Shown here piece by piece: positions 25,181-35,099 of a DNA stretch of 64,000 nucleotides. Source of the stretch: Streptomyces sp. CA-278952 (GTDB taxonomy: Bacteria > Actinomycetota > Actinomycetes > Streptomycetales > Streptomycetaceae); assembly GCF_028747205.1 (NCBI RefSeq), contig NZ_CP112880.1:5270001-5334000 (forward strand). The letters are read 5' to 3'. The position numbers were made by a program, and so were the translations under genes. The first letter of the stretch is position 1. Each line of letters opens with the position of its first letter. The notes below the pieces were generated by a model. That model was given only the letters and a program-made list of their open reading frames with translations, was not told the DNA's origin and did not search any database.

Positions 25181-27010
25181 CTACTCGACTGTCACGGACT
25201 TCGCCAGGTTGCGCGGCTTGTCGATGTCGCGGCCCATCGCGAGGGCCGTGTGGTACGCGAACAGCTGGAGCGGGATGCCCATGAGGATCGGGTCCAGCTC
25301 GTTCTCGTTCTTCGGCACGACGATGGTGTGGTCGGCCTTCTCCTGCACCTGGTGGGCCACGGCGAGGATGCGGCCGCTGCGGGCCTTGATCTCCTCCATC
25401 GCGGCGCGGTTCTTCTCCAGCAGGTCGTCGTCCGGCACGATCGCCACGGTCGGCATCGCGGGCTCGATCAGCGCGAGCGGGCCGTGCTTCAGCTCGGAGG
25501 CCGGGTAGGCCTCGGCGTGGATGTACGAGACCTCCTTCAGCTTCAGGGAGGCCTCGCGGGCCACCGGGTAGCCGCGCACCCGGCCGATGAACATCATCGA
25601 CTTGGCGCCCGCGTACTCCGCCGCGAGCCGCTTGATCTCGTCCTCGTTGGCCAGGATCTCGCTGATCTGCTCCGGCAGCCTGCGCAGCCCGTCGATGATC
25701 CGCTTGCCGTCCGCGACCGACAGGTCGCGGATCCGGCCCAGGTGCAGGGCGAGCAGCGCGAAGGCGACCACGGTGTTGGTGAAGCACTTGGTGGAGACCA
25801 CGCAGACCTCCGGGCCGGCGTGGACGTACGTACCGCCGTCGGCCTCACGGGCGATGGCGGAGCCGACCACGTTGACCACGCCGAGGACCCGGGCGCCCTT
25901 GCGCTTCAGCTCCTGGACGGCGGCCAGCACGTCGTACGTCTCGCCCGACTGGGAGACCGCGACGTACAGGGTGTCGGGGTCCACGACCGGGTTGCGGTAG
26001 CGGAACTCGGAGGCCGGCTCGGCGTCGGCGGGGATGCGGGCGAGCTCCTCGATCAGCTGGGCGCCGATCTGACCCGCGTGGTAGGAGGTGCCGCAGCCGA
26101 GGATCTTGATCCGGCGCACCCCGCGCGCCTCGCGGGCGTCCAGGTTGAGCCCGCCCAGGTGCACGGTGGAGAACCGGTCGTCGATCCGGCCGCGCAGGAC
26201 GCGGTCCACGGCGTCGGCCTGCTCCGAGATCTCCTTGTGCATGTACGTGTCGTGGCCGCCCATGTCGTACGACTCGGCCTCCCACTCCACGGTGGTCGGC
26301 GTGGCCGTCGTGGTCGAGCCCTCCGTGGTGTACGTACGGAAGTCGTCGGCCTTCAGGGTGGCCATCTCACCGTCGTCCAGCGTGACGACCTGGCGGGTGT
26401 GGGCGACCAGGGCGGCGACGTCGGAGGCGACGAACATCTCCTTCTCGCCGATGCCGAGGACGACCGGGGAGCCGTTGCGGGCGACCACGATGCGGTCGGT
26501 GAAGTCGGCGTGCAGCACGGCGATGCCGTAGGTGCCCTCGACGTGGCGCAGCGCCTCGCGGACCTTCTCCTCCAGGGTCTCGGCCTGGGCGCGGGCGATC
26601 AGGTGGACCAGCACCTCGGTGTCGGTCTCGGAGAGGAAGACGATGCCGTCGGCGGTGAGCTTGGCGCGCAGCTCGGAGGCGTTGTCGATGATCCCGTTGT
26701 GGACGACGGCGACCTTGTTCTCCGCGTCCATGTGCGGGTGGGCGTTCTCGTCGCTCGGCGCGCCGTGGGTGGCCCAGCGGGTGTGGGCGATGCCGGTGGT
26801 GCCGGCGAAGCGCTTGGGGACCTTGGCCTCCAGCTCGCGGACCCGGCCCTTGGCCTTGACCATCTTCAGCGCGCCCGGCTTGCCCGCCGCGGCCTTGCCG
26901 GTGATGACGATGCCCGCGGAGTCGTACCCCCGGTACTCCAGCCGCTGCAGGCCTTCCAGCAGCAGCGGAGCGACGTCACGCCTACCGATGTATCCGACGA
27001 TCCCGCACAT
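25181..27010 (-). CDS. glmS: Glutamine-fructose-6-phosphate aminotransferase (isomerizing)
   Basis: 609 aa. The start at 27010 is fixed because the catalytic Cys must follow Met (MCGIVGYIG). The glutaminase domain (1-230) has GIAHTRWATHG and NGIIDN. Two SIS sugar-isomerase domains follow (ILGCGTSYHAGQ with SQSGETYDVL; FIGRVRGYPVAREASLKLKE), and the C-terminus DKPRNLAKSVTVE is canonical. It makes glucosamine-6-phosphate for wall precursors. Given the position beside adpA, this is probably the second glmS paralogue that Streptomyces carry here (as I recall, SCO2789 in S. coelicolor). A small gene precedes it on the same strand. Confidence 0.96.
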   Translation of the reverse strand: MCGIVGYIGRRDVAPLLLEGLQRLEYRGYDSAGIVITGKAAAGKPGALKMVKAKGRVRELEAKVPKRFAGTTGIAHTRWATHGAPSDENAHPHMDAENKVAVVHNGIIDNASELRAKLTADGIVFLSETDTEVLVHLIARAQAETLEEKVREALRHVEGTYGIAVLHADFTDRIVVARNGSPVVLGIGEKEMFVASDVAALVAHTRQVVTLDDGEMATLKADDFRTYTTEGSTTTATPTTVEWEAESYDMGGHDTYMHKEISEQADAVDRVLRGRIDDRFSTVHLGGLNLDAREARGVRRIKILGCGTSYHAGQIGAQLIEELARIPADAEPASEFRYRNPVVDPDTLYVAVSQSGETYDVLAAVQELKRKGARVLGVVNVVGSAIAREADGGTYVHAGPEVCVVSTKCFTNTVVAFALLALHLGRIRDLSVADGKRIIDGLRRLPEQISEILANEDEIKRLAAEYAGAKSMMFIGRVRGYPVAREASLKLKEVSYIHAEAYPASELKHGPLALIEPAMPTVAIVPDDDLLEKNRAAMEEIKARSGRILAVAHQVQEKADHTIVVPKNENELDPILMGIPLQLFAYHTALAMGRDIDKPRNLAKSVTVE

Positions 27011-27090
27011 GTGTTCTCTGCCCCTCCATCGACGTACACGCATTCCCGTTCGGCGCCCCGCACGGGCGCCCGGTTGCCGGCCGAGGCCGG

Positions 27091-27366
27091 TCAGCCGTAG
27101 ACGATGCGGCGCAGCTGGCGGAGCGAGAGCTCCGGCGGCGCCACGGCGCGGTGCGGCAGCTCGGCCGCGATCCGCTCGAAGATCTCCGTGTTGACCAGGC
27201 CGCCGGACTGCAGTTCGCGGTGGCGGCGCCGGACGAAGTCGTCGGTGCTCTCGTCGAAGTACGCCAGCACGTCGAGGATCACCCGGGCCGCCTCACCGCG
27301 CTGGAGCGCGGTGGAGCGTACGAGGTGATCGATGAGGTCGTCGTGAGACGAGCGGCGTTCAAGCAC
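27091..27366 (-). CDS. Small conserved hypothetical protein upstream of glmS
   Basis: 91 aa, helical and charged, with no named domain: an N-terminal helix-turn (SSHDDLIDHLVRSTALQRGEA), DVLAYFDESTDDFVRRRHREL, and a C-terminal basic helix (LSLRQLRRIVYG). The start is GTG at 27366, with no strong ribosome site, so the exact start is uncertain. It lies 80 bp upstream of glmS in the same orientation and may share its transcript. Confidence 0.65.
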   Translation of the reverse strand: MLERRSSHDDLIDHLVRSTALQRGEAARVILDVLAYFDESTDDFVRRRHRELQSGGLVNTEIFERIAAELPHRAVAPPELSLRQLRRIVYG

Positions 27367-27406
27367 TCGTCGATATTGCTTGCCGGGGCGCGCTTATGCA
27401 AGAAAT

Positions 27407-27424
27407 CTGCCCGGTATCGGGCAG
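27407..27424 (-). terminator. Terminator after the DUF4429 gene
   Basis: 7-bp stem CTGCCCG / CGGGCAG with a 4-nt loop; on the minus strand it is followed by ATTTCTT. Confidence 0.65.
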
Positions 27425-27452
27425 GAGGGGCGGGAAAGACGGTCCGATCGCG

Positions 27453-28340
27453 TTACATGCTGCGCAGAACGGCCTGCTTCGCGGCGCTGAACTCCTCGTC
27501 GGTGAGCACTCCGGCCCGGTGCAGCTCGCCCAGCTCCCGCAGCCGTCGCAGCAACGCGTCGTGGTCGCCGGCGGGCGGGGCGGCGGGGGCCGGCTCGGCC
27601 GCCCGGGCCAGGGCCGGGGCTGCCTCCGGGGCGGCCGCCGCCGCACGGGCCCCGGGCAGCCGCATCAGCACCGCCGCGGCGACCAGGACCGCCGTGTGCT
27701 CCTTCTTGGAGATCCCCCACAGGTCCAGGGCGTACGTGTCGTACTTCGGCGGGGCCGAGACGGGCCCCTCGACCGGCTCGAAGCGCAGATAGCCGTTTTC
27801 CAGGCCGATCGACGGCATCCACCGCACGCCCGCGATCCGCGACAGCGGGAAGGTGGTCGGACCCCCGGCGGTCTTGGACTCCTCGGCCTTCCAGTTCCAG
27901 GTCAGCCGGACGCTCTCGCCGTCGAAGGACGCCGTCCCGTCGCCGCCCCCGCCGGAGACGGGCAGCGCGGGGCCCGGCAGCAGGAAGCGGTCCACGGGGC
28001 CGTCCGGCACCTGCTCGATCAGCAGGGCGTTGCGGAGCTCGTCGACGAAGTACTCCGCGACCCCCGTGCGGTCCTTCTCCACGGTCAGTACGTAGGGGTC
28101 GGCGCCGTCCTTGAGCCGGCCGTCGGCGGCCCGCAGCACCGGGCAGGCCCCGCCGCGCAGCCGCAGCCGCAGCCGTCCGCCCTTGCGGTCCGGTTCGAAC
28201 GAGACGCCCGCCACCGCTTGCACGGGCACGGCTATCTCACCCAGCTCCTGCCGGACCGGGTGCGCCTTTCCCCCCGGCACGATGCGCACGGTGTCCCCGT
28301 CGAACGTCCACGTTCCGTCCCGCTGGATGATTTCTGCCAT
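27453..28340 (-). CDS. DUF4429 protein with C-terminal SHOCT domain
   Basis: 295 aa. Two copies of a beta-rich PH-like DUF4429 unit (about 1-105 and 125-225; both start with a GTWTFDGDTVRI/GTASFDGESVRL pattern). A short Ala/Pro linker follows, then a SHOCT helix pair at the C-terminus (LLRRLRELGELHRAGVLTDEEFSAAKQAVL). SHOCT domains are short oligomerisation modules. The role is unknown; PH-like pairs often act at the membrane. The desD terminator separates it from the des operon. Confidence 0.85.
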   Translation of the reverse strand: MAEIIQRDGTWTFDGDTVRIVPGGKAHPVRQELGEIAVPVQAVAGVSFEPDRKGGRLRLRLRGGACPVLRAADGRLKDGADPYVLTVEKDRTGVAEYFVDELRNALLIEQVPDGPVDRFLLPGPALPVSGGGGDGTASFDGESVRLTWNWKAEESKTAGGPTTFPLSRIAGVRWMPSIGLENGYLRFEPVEGPVSAPPKYDTYALDLWGISKKEHTAVLVAAAVLMRLPGARAAAAAPEAAPALARAAEPAPAAPPAGDHDALLRRLRELGELHRAGVLTDEEFSAAKQAVLRSM

Positions 28341-28382
28341 GCCCGTGATTCTGCCAGCCCGCCTCCGGGCCGGGCCGGAGAA

Positions 28383-28418
28383 GGTGAGCGCCCGGGGGAC
28401 CGTCCCCGGGCGCTCACC
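28383..28418 (-). terminator. Terminator after the desABCD operon
   Basis: Perfect 15-bp stem GGTGAGCGCCCGGGG / CCCCGGGCGCTCACC with a 6-nt loop, 34 bp past the desD stop. It closes the siderophore operon. Confidence 0.9.
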
Positions 28419-28451
28419 GGTCGGGTGGCCGCCGCGGCCCGGCGGCCGGGC

Positions 28452-30230
28452 TCAGAACCCGGCGATCGGGTTCTTCAGGCGACCCACCAACTGGAGCCCC
28501 CCGGCGGGGTCGTTGAGGTCGACCATCTGCTGGTTGTCGCGCAGCTGGAGGCGGTTGAGGCAGGAGAGTGCGAAGTCCGCCGCGAACAGGTCGTAACTCC
28601 GGAACTTCTCCGCGAGGTACGGCACCGATCCCTGGTAGTCGCGCACACAGGCGGCGACCGTCCGCCAGAAGGTGTCCTCGTCCAGGACGCCCTCGGTGTC
28701 CAGGCCCGCGCCCAGGAAGCGGAAGAAGCAGTCGAAGACGTCGGTGAGGACCGACAGCGCCTTCATCTCCTCGGGAACCTCGACCCGGACTCGCTCGACC
28801 TGCGGCGGCAGCACCGCGTCCGGGTCCATCACCGCGATCTCCTCGGCGATGTCCTTGAAGATCGTGCGGGTGACGACACCGTCCTCCACGACCAGGATCA
28901 CGTTCTCGCCGTGCGGCATGTAGACGAGGTCGTAGGCGTAGAAGCTGTGCAGCACCGGCACCAGATAGGCGTCCAGGTAGCGCCGCAGCCACACCCGCGG
29001 GTCCAGGCCCGACTCGGCGATCAGCGCCCCGGCCACCGAACCGCCCTCGTGGTCGGTGTGGAGCAGCGAGGCCATCGTCGCGACCCGCTCGCCGGACCGG
29101 AGGCCCGGCACGGGACTCTCGCGCCACAGGGCGGCCAGCATCTTCCGGTACGGGGAGCCCTTGACGGTGGCCGCCTCGTAGGACCGGTGGTGGTAGCCGA
29201 TCGCGGCCCGCTCCCGGATGATCGAGAACCCGACGCCGCGCAGCAGGTCGTCGCGCTCGATCAGACCGGCCAGCCAGTCGTTGATCGCGGGAGTGGCCTC
29301 CATGTACGCGGCGGACAGACCGCGCATGAAGCCCATGTTCAGGACCGACAGCGCCGTCTTGACGTAGTGCTTCTCCGGGTGGTCGGTGTTGAAGAACGTG
29401 CGGATCGACTGCTGGGCGAGATACCTGTCCTCACCCTCGCCGAGCACCACCAGATGCCGCGCCGCCAGCTCTCCGGCGAAGCTGACCGCGAGCTTGTTCC
29501 ACCACTGCCAGGGATGGACGGGCAGCAGGAAGTAGTCGCCCGGGTCGAGGCCCAGCCCGCGCAGTGTGCCGTCGAACCGCTCCCGGGTCGCCTCGCTCAG
29601 CTCGTCCTTGACCAGCGCGTCGTGGTCGAGGCCGGCACTCGCGGTGAAGGTGGCGCGGTCCCGGTGGGCGGCCAGCCAGACGAGCCGGATCTCCGAGGCC
29701 GCCTCGGGGGCGTACGCCCGGTACTCGTCCACGCCGAAGCCGAGTCGCCCGTTGTTGGCGACGAAGCACGGGTGGCCCTCGGTCATCCCGGTCTCGATGG
29801 CCTGGAAGCCGGCGGCGACGAGCTGGCCGGAGGACACCGGTTCCTTGGTGAGTTTGTAGGCGGTTCCGGCCAGAGTGGAGGAGACCTCCTCCAGGTAGAC
29901 CGGCAGCACCTCTGCGGAGATCCCGAGGGTGTTCCGCAGCTCTATGATGAACTCCAGTGTATCCAGGGGGAGTTCGGAGCCATGCCGGTGCCGGGTGATG
30001 GTCCCGGCGTCGATCTGCCAGTGGTCCAGGGCGAAGAGGCGCGCGGAGAAACGGTACTCGGTGGAGGCGTCGTCGCTACGGACGGTGTAGCGGCCGTCGC
30101 CGAGCGGTGTGGGGGCCAGCAGCCGTTCATGGCTGAATTCCGCCAGCGCTTTGCGTACCAGCAGTCGGTTTGCGGTGGCCCAGCGCTCCGGAGAGAGGTG
30201 GGCGACGCTGTCGGTGAGGGCGGTCGTCAT
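28452..30230 (-). CDS. desD: Desferrioxamine synthetase (IucA/IucC family NIS enzyme)
   Basis: 592 aa. An NRPS-independent siderophore synthetase that ATP-dependently joins N-hydroxy-N-succinyl-cadaverine units and closes the ring to desferrioxamine E (or B with acetylated ends). Family motifs include HPCFVANNGRLGFG, LLPVHPWQWWNK, YLAQQSIRTF, the KTALSVLNMGFMRGLS stretch and MPHGENVILVVEDG near the ferric reductase-like C-terminal region. Last gene of desABCD; it overlaps desC by 4 bp (ATGA). Confidence 0.97.
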   Translation of the reverse strand: MTTALTDSVAHLSPERWATANRLLVRKALAEFSHERLLAPTPLGDGRYTVRSDDASTEYRFSARLFALDHWQIDAGTITRHRHGSELPLDTLEFIIELRNTLGISAEVLPVYLEEVSSTLAGTAYKLTKEPVSSGQLVAAGFQAIETGMTEGHPCFVANNGRLGFGVDEYRAYAPEAASEIRLVWLAAHRDRATFTASAGLDHDALVKDELSEATRERFDGTLRGLGLDPGDYFLLPVHPWQWWNKLAVSFAGELAARHLVVLGEGEDRYLAQQSIRTFFNTDHPEKHYVKTALSVLNMGFMRGLSAAYMEATPAINDWLAGLIERDDLLRGVGFSIIRERAAIGYHHRSYEAATVKGSPYRKMLAALWRESPVPGLRSGERVATMASLLHTDHEGGSVAGALIAESGLDPRVWLRRYLDAYLVPVLHSFYAYDLVYMPHGENVILVVEDGVVTRTIFKDIAEEIAVMDPDAVLPPQVERVRVEVPEEMKALSVLTDVFDCFFRFLGAGLDTEGVLDEDTFWRTVAACVRDYQGSVPYLAEKFRSYDLFAADFALSCLNRLQLRDNQQMVDLNDPAGGLQLVGRLKNPIAGF

Positions 30231-30811
30231 CGGTCGTTACCTCCGGTTGCTGCTTCGAACTGCGCACGGGTGCAGGCGCTGAGCAGGGCGTCTTTCTCCG
30301 GTTTGGCGATCTCGCGGAGCACCTCGAAGCCGACGGCCTTGTTGAGGGCCTGCACGGCGCTGTTGGTGACGTCGGGCTCGACGACGACCCGGCGCACCGA
30401 AGGGTCGGCGAACAGGAAATCCATCACGGCGGTGATCACGGCCCGGGTGAAGCCGTGTACCGGGGTGTCGGTGGGGGCGACCAGAAAGTGCATCCCGATG
30501 TCGCCGGGCTCCGCCTCGTACAGCCCCTTCAGCTCGACCTCGGTGGGGTCGTAGCGCTCGATCAGGAAGGCGGGCGCGCCGTCGTGCAGCCCGATGAACG
30601 CGTCGTGGTGCGGGTGGGCGGCGATGGACCGGTACTCGCGTTCCACGTCCGCGAGTCCGGCGTCGCCCATCAGCCAGAACGCGGCCTTGGGGTGGGTCAC
30701 CCAGCCGTGCACCAGTCCCGCGTCGGCGGCGGGGTCCAGCGGGCGGACGGCGAAGGCGCCGAGTCCGTGGGGGCGGGGTTGGTCGGGGCGGCGTCCGTCG
30801 GGGCGGCTCAT
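30227..30811 (-). CDS. desC: N-hydroxycadaverine acyltransferase
   Basis: 194 aa GNAT-fold acyltransferase of the IucB/RhbD type. Characteristic [11 protein letters not shown] at the start, [27 protein letters not shown] and a C-terminal [21 protein letters not shown]. It transfers acetyl or succinyl from CoA to N-hydroxycadaverine. Both neighbours overlap it by 4 bp, so the four genes are tightly coupled. Confidence 0.95.
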   Translation of the reverse strand: MSRPDGRRPDQPRPHGLGAFAVRPLDPAADAGLVHGWVTHPKAAFWLMGDAGLADVEREYRSIAAHPHHDAFIGLHDGAPAFLIERYDPTEVELKGLYEAEPGDIGMHFLVAPTDTPVHGFTRAVITAVMDFLFADPSVRRVVVEPDVTNSAVQALNKAVGFEVLREIAKPEKDALLSACTRAQFEAATGGNDR

Positions 30812-32085
30812 ACGGCGAACTCCTGGAAGGCGATGGACTTCTCGACCGGGTAGACCTCGCGGCCGAGCAGCTCGCCGATGATGTACGCGTTGCGGTAGGC
30901 GCCCATGCCGAGGTCGGGCGAGGTGATCGAGTGGGTGTGCACCGAGGCGTTCTGGAGGAAGACCCCGCGCCCGGTGGTGTCGATGCTGTAGTTGCGGGCC
31001 ACGTCGAAGCGGCCCCGGCTGTCGTGGCGCAGCCGCCCGGTGACGGGCGCGAGGAAGGCGGGCGCTTCGTACCGGTAACCGGTGGCGAGGATCAGGCCCT
31101 CGGTGGTGAGCCCGTACTCCTTGCCCTGCTCCTCCTGGCGCAGCCCCAGGCTGTACGCGCCGCCCTCCGCGTCGTAACGCGCGCTGACGAGTGCCGAGTT
31201 GGTCAGCAGTCTGGTGGGCGCGGGTCCGGCGATGTTCTTCTGGTAGAGCAGGTCGAAGATCGCGTCGATCAGCTCCCCGTCGATGCCCTTGAACAGCCCC
31301 TTCTGACTGGTCTCCAGCCGGTAGCGGGTCTCCTCGGGCAGCGCGTGGAAGTAGTCGATGTACTCCGGGGAGGTCATCTCCAGCGTCAGCTTGGTGTACT
31401 CCAGCGGGAAGAACCGCGGGGAGCGGGTGACCCAGTTGAGCCGGTAGCCGTACGTGTCGATCTCGGAGAGCAGGTCGTAGTAGATCTCCGCCGCGCTCTG
31501 CCCGCTGCCGACCAGGGTGATCGACTTCTTCTTCTGGAGGTCGGCTTTACCCGCCAGATAGCGGGAGTTGTGCAGGAAGTCCCCGCCGAGCCCCTGACAG
31601 GCCTCCGGGATGTGTGGCGGCGTACCGGTGCCGAGGACCAGGTGCCGGGAGCGGAACAGCTCGCCGGAGGCGGTGCGCACGGTGTAGAGCCCGGGGCCTT
31701 CGTCGTACGTCACCGTCTCGACGGTCTCGCCGAACCGGATGCTGCTCAGCTTCGCGGCGGCCCAGCGGCAGTAGTCGTTGTACTCGGTCCGCAGCGGGTA
31801 GAAGTTCTCCCGGATGTAGAAGGAGTAGAGCCGGCCGCGCTCCTTGAGGTAGTTCAGGAAGGAGTACGGCGAGGTCGGGTCGGCCATCGTGACCAGGTCC
31901 GACATGAACGGCGTCTGGAGATGGGCCCCTTCGAGGAACATCCCGGCGTGCCACTCGAAGTCCGGCTTGGACTCCAGGAAGACGCCGTTCAGCTCGTCGA
32001 TCGGCTCGGTCAGGCAGGCCAGGCCGAGGTTGAACGGGCCGAGCCCGATCCCGATGAAGTCGTGGGGTTCAGGAAGCGCGGTCAA
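30808..32085 (-). CDS. desB: Cadaverine N-hydroxylase (lysine/ornithine N-monooxygenase family)
   Basis: 425 aa flavin monooxygenase. FAD-binding [14 protein letters not shown] at the N-terminus, substrate/FAD region [24 protein letters not shown]-binding [16 protein letters not shown], and the C-terminal ATGYRYE motif. It hydroxylates cadaverine made by DesA. Its start overlaps desA by 17 bp. Confidence 0.96.
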   Translation of the reverse strand: MTALPEPHDFIGIGLGPFNLGLACLTEPIDELNGVFLESKPDFEWHAGMFLEGAHLQTPFMSDLVTMADPTSPYSFLNYLKERGRLYSFYIRENFYPLRTEYNDYCRWAAAKLSSIRFGETVETVTYDEGPGLYTVRTASGELFRSRHLVLGTGTPPHIPEACQGLGGDFLHNSRYLAGKADLQKKKSITLVGSGQSAAEIYYDLLSEIDTYGYRLNWVTRSPRFFPLEYTKLTLEMTSPEYIDYFHALPEETRYRLETSQKGLFKGIDGELIDAIFDLLYQKNIAGPAPTRLLTNSALVSARYDAEGGAYSLGLRQEEQGKEYGLTTEGLILATGYRYEAPAFLAPVTGRLRHDSRGRFDVARNYSIDTTGRGVFLQNASVHTHSITSPDLGMGAYRNAYIIGELLGREVYPVEKSIAFQEFAV

Positions 32086-33517
32086 GGGAGTCTCCCAGGT
32101 ACTTCTCGGCGTGGCCGGAGATCAGATCGAGGACCGCGGCGATGTCGTGCACGGTCGTCTCGGGGTTGAGCAGGGTGAACTTCAGGTACTGGCGCTCGCC
32201 CACCTTGGTGCCCGCGACGACGGCCTCCCCGGAGGCGAACAGCGCCTTGCGGGCATGGAGGTTGGCGCGGTCGACCTCCTCGGGGGCGGTGACACCGGCC
32301 GGGATGTAGCGGAAGACGAGCGTGGAGAGCCGCGGCTCGACGACCACGTCGAAGCGCGGATCGGCGGCGAGCATTCGCCACCCCTCGGCGGCCAGGTCGC
32401 AGACCTCGTCGAACAGTTCCCCGATGCCGTCCGCGCCCATGACGCGCAACGTCATCCACAGCTTGAGCGCGTCGAACCGGCGGGTCGTCTGGAGGGACTT
32501 GTCGACCTGGTTGGGTATCCGCTCCTCGGCCATCCGGCGCGGGTTCAGATACTCCGCGTGGTACGTCGCGTGCCGCAGGGTCGCCCGGTCGCGCACCAAC
32601 ACCGCCGATGAACTCACCGGCTGGAAAAAGGACTTGTGGTAATCCACGGTGACCGAGTCGGCGCGCTCGATGCCTTCGAGCAGCCCGCCCCGCGCACGGG
32701 AGGCGAGCAGCCCGCAGCCGTACGCGGCGTCCACGTGCATCCAGACGGCGAACTGCTCGCAGAGCGCGGCGATCTCGGGCAGCGGGTCGATGGAGCCGAA
32801 GTCCGTGGTGCCGGCGGTCGCGACGACGGCCATCGGGACGGCACCCTCGGCGACACAGCGCTCCAGGGCGCGGGCGAGGGCCACGGTCCGCATCCGCTTG
32901 TCGCGGTCGACGGGGACGGAGACGACGGCGTCCGGTCCGAGGCCGAGGAGCCTCGCGGACTTCTGCACGCTGAAGTGGCTGCACTCGGAGGTGAGGATGC
33001 GCAGCCGGGTGAAGTGCTCCGGACGGATCTTCGCCTCCTCCCGCGCCAGCAGCAGGGCCTGGAGGTTGGACTGCGTACCGCCGCTGGTGAAGATGCCGTC
33101 GGCGGCCGGTCCGAGCCCGATCCGCTCGGTGGTCCAGTCGATCAGCCGGCGCTCGATGAGGGTGCCGCCCGCGCTCTGGTCCCAGGTGTCCAGGGAGGAG
33201 TTGATCGCGGAGAGCACGGCCTCGCCGAGCAGGGCGGGTATGACGACCGGACAGTTGAGGTGGCCCAGATAGCGGGGGTGGTGGAAGTAGACGGCGTCGC
33301 GGAGGTAGACCTCACCGAGCTCGTCGAGGGCGGCGGCGGCGTCGCCCAGCGGCCGGTCGAGGTCGATCGCGTCGACGACGGGGGAGAGCTCATCAACACT
33401 GACCCCGCTGAAGGGGCGCTCGGTGGCGGCGAGCGTGGCGGCGACCCGTTCCACTCCTGCGGAGACGGTGTGCCGATAGTGCTCCGCGGTCGTGTTGTTG
33501 AGCAGGTGCGAACGCAT
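32069..33517 (-). CDS. desA: Lysine decarboxylase for desferrioxamine synthesis
   Basis: 482 aa PLP-dependent group II decarboxylase. The cofactor Lys is Lys295 in [10 protein letters not shown]; other motifs are [27 protein letters not shown] and [11 protein letters not shown]. It converts L-lysine to cadaverine, the first step. The ATG at 33517 has GGAGG 8 nt upstream. An iron box lies about 80 bp further up, so the operon is expected to be repressed by iron-bound DmdR1/IdeR. Confidence 0.97.
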   Translation of the reverse strand: MRSHLLNNTTAEHYRHTVSAGVERVAATLAATERPFSGVSVDELSPVVDAIDLDRPLGDAAAALDELGEVYLRDAVYFHHPRYLGHLNCPVVIPALLGEAVLSAINSSLDTWDQSAGGTLIERRLIDWTTERIGLGPAADGIFTSGGTQSNLQALLLAREEAKIRPEHFTRLRILTSECSHFSVQKSARLLGLGPDAVVSVPVDRDKRMRTVALARALERCVAEGAVPMAVVATAGTTDFGSIDPLPEIAALCEQFAVWMHVDAAYGCGLLASRARGGLLEGIERADSVTVDYHKSFFQPVSSSAVLVRDRATLRHATYHAEYLNPRRMAEERIPNQVDKSLQTTRRFDALKLWMTLRVMGADGIGELFDEVCDLAAEGWRMLAADPRFDVVVEPRLSTLVFRYIPAGVTAPEEVDRANLHARKALFASGEAVVAGTKVGERQYLKFTLLNPETTVHDIAAVLDLISGHAEKYLGDSLDRAS

Positions 33518-33827
33518 GGAGGGGTCCTCCCGGGTGAGGGGAACTTCATCGCGGCCCTCCGGGCAGGAAGGGGGGACGAGGGCGCGATACCGAAGTAAGG
33601 GGAGCCTAACCTAACCCGAGAGTGACCGCTCCCCTCACCCCCCTCACCTCCCCTCGCCCCCTTCATTCCCCCTTCGAGGGCCCCGAGGCGACGCCCGCAG
33701 CCAACCCCGCGCAAACGGCCGCCGCCACCCCCGGCGGAGCGGGAGCGGCGGCGGCCGAGGAGCGTGTGCGGCGTTCAGGTCCGGGGCGTGGGCCGGGTCC
33801 CGGCCGGCCGGGACGGAGCCGGGTCGG
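33518..33827. other. Intergenic region holding the desA promoter and a hairpin
   Basis: 310 bp without a gene. It holds the iron box (33596-33614) and, nearer the secreted-protein gene, an 11-bp stem at 33716-33726 / 33747-33757 (CGGCCGCCGCC) with a 20-nt loop, a probable terminator of that gene. Confidence 0.6.
33596..33614. promoter_or_regulatory. Iron box (DmdR1/IdeR site) of desA
   Basis: TAAGGGGAGCCTAACCTAA matches the 19-bp iron-box consensus TTAGGTTAGGCTAACCTAA at 15 positions, with a perfect right half. Its distance of 79-97 bp from the desA start suits promoter overlap. Confidence 0.9.
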
Positions 33828-34814
33828 TCAGTGCTTCGGTGGGTTGGTCACCACCCAGTCGGAGTGCCGGAAGTGAGTGGAGACTCCGCTCCCCTCCTGG
33901 GACTTGTTGGGAGGCCCGGAGCTGGGAAACAGCGACGGCGCGATGGGCCGGCCCAGCCGCTCCTCCCACACGGTCGCCCACTTCTCGAGCTCCGGGAAGG
34001 CCTCCCGAACCGCCGTCCGGTTGACGAAGCTGTACTTCTGATGAATGAACCCCGTGCGGATGTCCGCATCGCTGAGCTTCCCCGCGCTCTTCAGCTCATC
34101 CCACTTCGCCCGGGCCTCGGCCACCATGACGTCGGACGCGATGTGGAAGTCCCCGTCGCTGGGTCCGAGCGGCTTCCCGTTCCCGTCGAGCATCCCCAGT
34201 TTGTGCAACGCGTCGAACGGCCGGCGCGCCGGGCGCTCGGCGGGGGGTGTGGAGCCCATCCACTCCTGGAACCTCTCCCGTGCCACCGGCTGCCCCGCCA
34301 GGTCCCGTTCGGCCGGGAAGTCCTTGTGGCGGCCCGAGAAGAAAAAGGCCCATGATCCCTGGAGCCGTACGTCGTACTCCTGGGGGCGCTCGCAGGCGGA
34401 GCACAGGACCCTGAACAGGGAAGCCGACATGCGCTTGAACTGGTGGGGAGTCGTACCCAACGGCGCCTGGTAGTGGCGCCACCACCTGACCTGCTGCTGC
34501 GTCAGCCCGAGGAACTCCAGGTCCCGGGGCTGGATGCGGTATCCCGTGTCATCGTGTGGCCATGCGCGGCCTCCCTCGCTCTGACTTCCCGGGACTCGGC
34601 CGTCTGCGTCGATGAGCCCCGCGGTTTGAGCTTTCTGACGCCTTTTGAGAAAGCCCGGGTCCTCGTCGGCCGACGGGCCCGCCAGGACGGCCTGCGCGTG
34701 GACACTCGCTGTGACCGGCCAGGAGGTTACCGCCGCGGACGGGGCAACCGCGGGGCCTGACAGAACCAGTGCGGCAAGGGCCACTACTCCCAGCCTCAGA
34801 CGCTGACGTGACAC
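33828..34814 (-). CDS. Secreted protein of unknown function
   Basis: 328 aa. GTG at 34814 has a strong GGAGG 7 nt upstream, and the protein then starts with a Sec signal peptide (RQRLRLGVVALAALVLSG, cut near SAAV). The mature part is mainly helical and charged, with many Trp/Phe and one CSAC pair: LGLTQQQVRWWRHYQAPLG, WAFFFSGRHKDFPAERDL, FHIASDVMVAEARAKWDEL. I do not recognise the family; a role as a secreted effector or wall-associated protein is possible but unsupported. Base composition is somewhat less GC-biased than the flanking core genes. Not part of desABCD. Confidence 0.7.
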   Translation of the reverse strand: MSRQRLRLGVVALAALVLSGPAVAPSAAVTSWPVTASVHAQAVLAGPSADEDPGFLKRRQKAQTAGLIDADGRVPGSQSEGGRAWPHDDTGYRIQPRDLEFLGLTQQQVRWWRHYQAPLGTTPHQFKRMSASLFRVLCSACERPQEYDVRLQGSWAFFFSGRHKDFPAERDLAGQPVARERFQEWMGSTPPAERPARRPFDALHKLGMLDGNGKPLGPSDGDFHIASDVMVAEARAKWDELKSAGKLSDADIRTGFIHQKYSFVNRTAVREAFPELEKWATVWEERLGRPIAPSLFPSSGPPNKSQEGSGVSTHFRHSDWVVTNPPKH

Positions 34815-35051
34815 TCTTTCGCCTCCAGTGGAGAACACTTCGCGGGGCACGCGCTTCTCGCGACCCATGACTCAGAGTTACGCATATTGCTGCGTGTCAC
34901 CGTCACAGCCACGCCGACCTCGACGGCCCGATCCCACGGTGCCCGGAGGCGGGGCGGGTGCGGTGGGTGATCACCGGGCCGATCATGGGTGGCCCGGCGT
35001 CCTCGGGCGGGCTCGGTCGACCGCGATACGAGGGGCGGCGCACGGCGCGGC

Positions 35052-35081
35052 GGGGGCGGCCGGGTCCGCCCGGCCGCCCCC
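35052..35081 (-). terminator. Terminator after the MFS transporter gene
   Basis: Perfect 13-bp stem GGGGGCGGCCGGG / CCCGGCCGCCCCC with TCCG loop, 19 bp past the stop at 35100. The remaining gap to 34814 holds the promoter of the secreted protein (TGTGAC and an AT-rich GCAATATGCGTAAC patch on the minus strand). Confidence 0.85.
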
Positions 35082-35099
35082 GTCCTCTCCCCGCCGCGT

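Noticed and set aside
27396..30554. 1,052-codon plus-strand frame across DUF4429 and desD
   Set aside because: Complement of well-identified genes; composition is typical of antisense frames.
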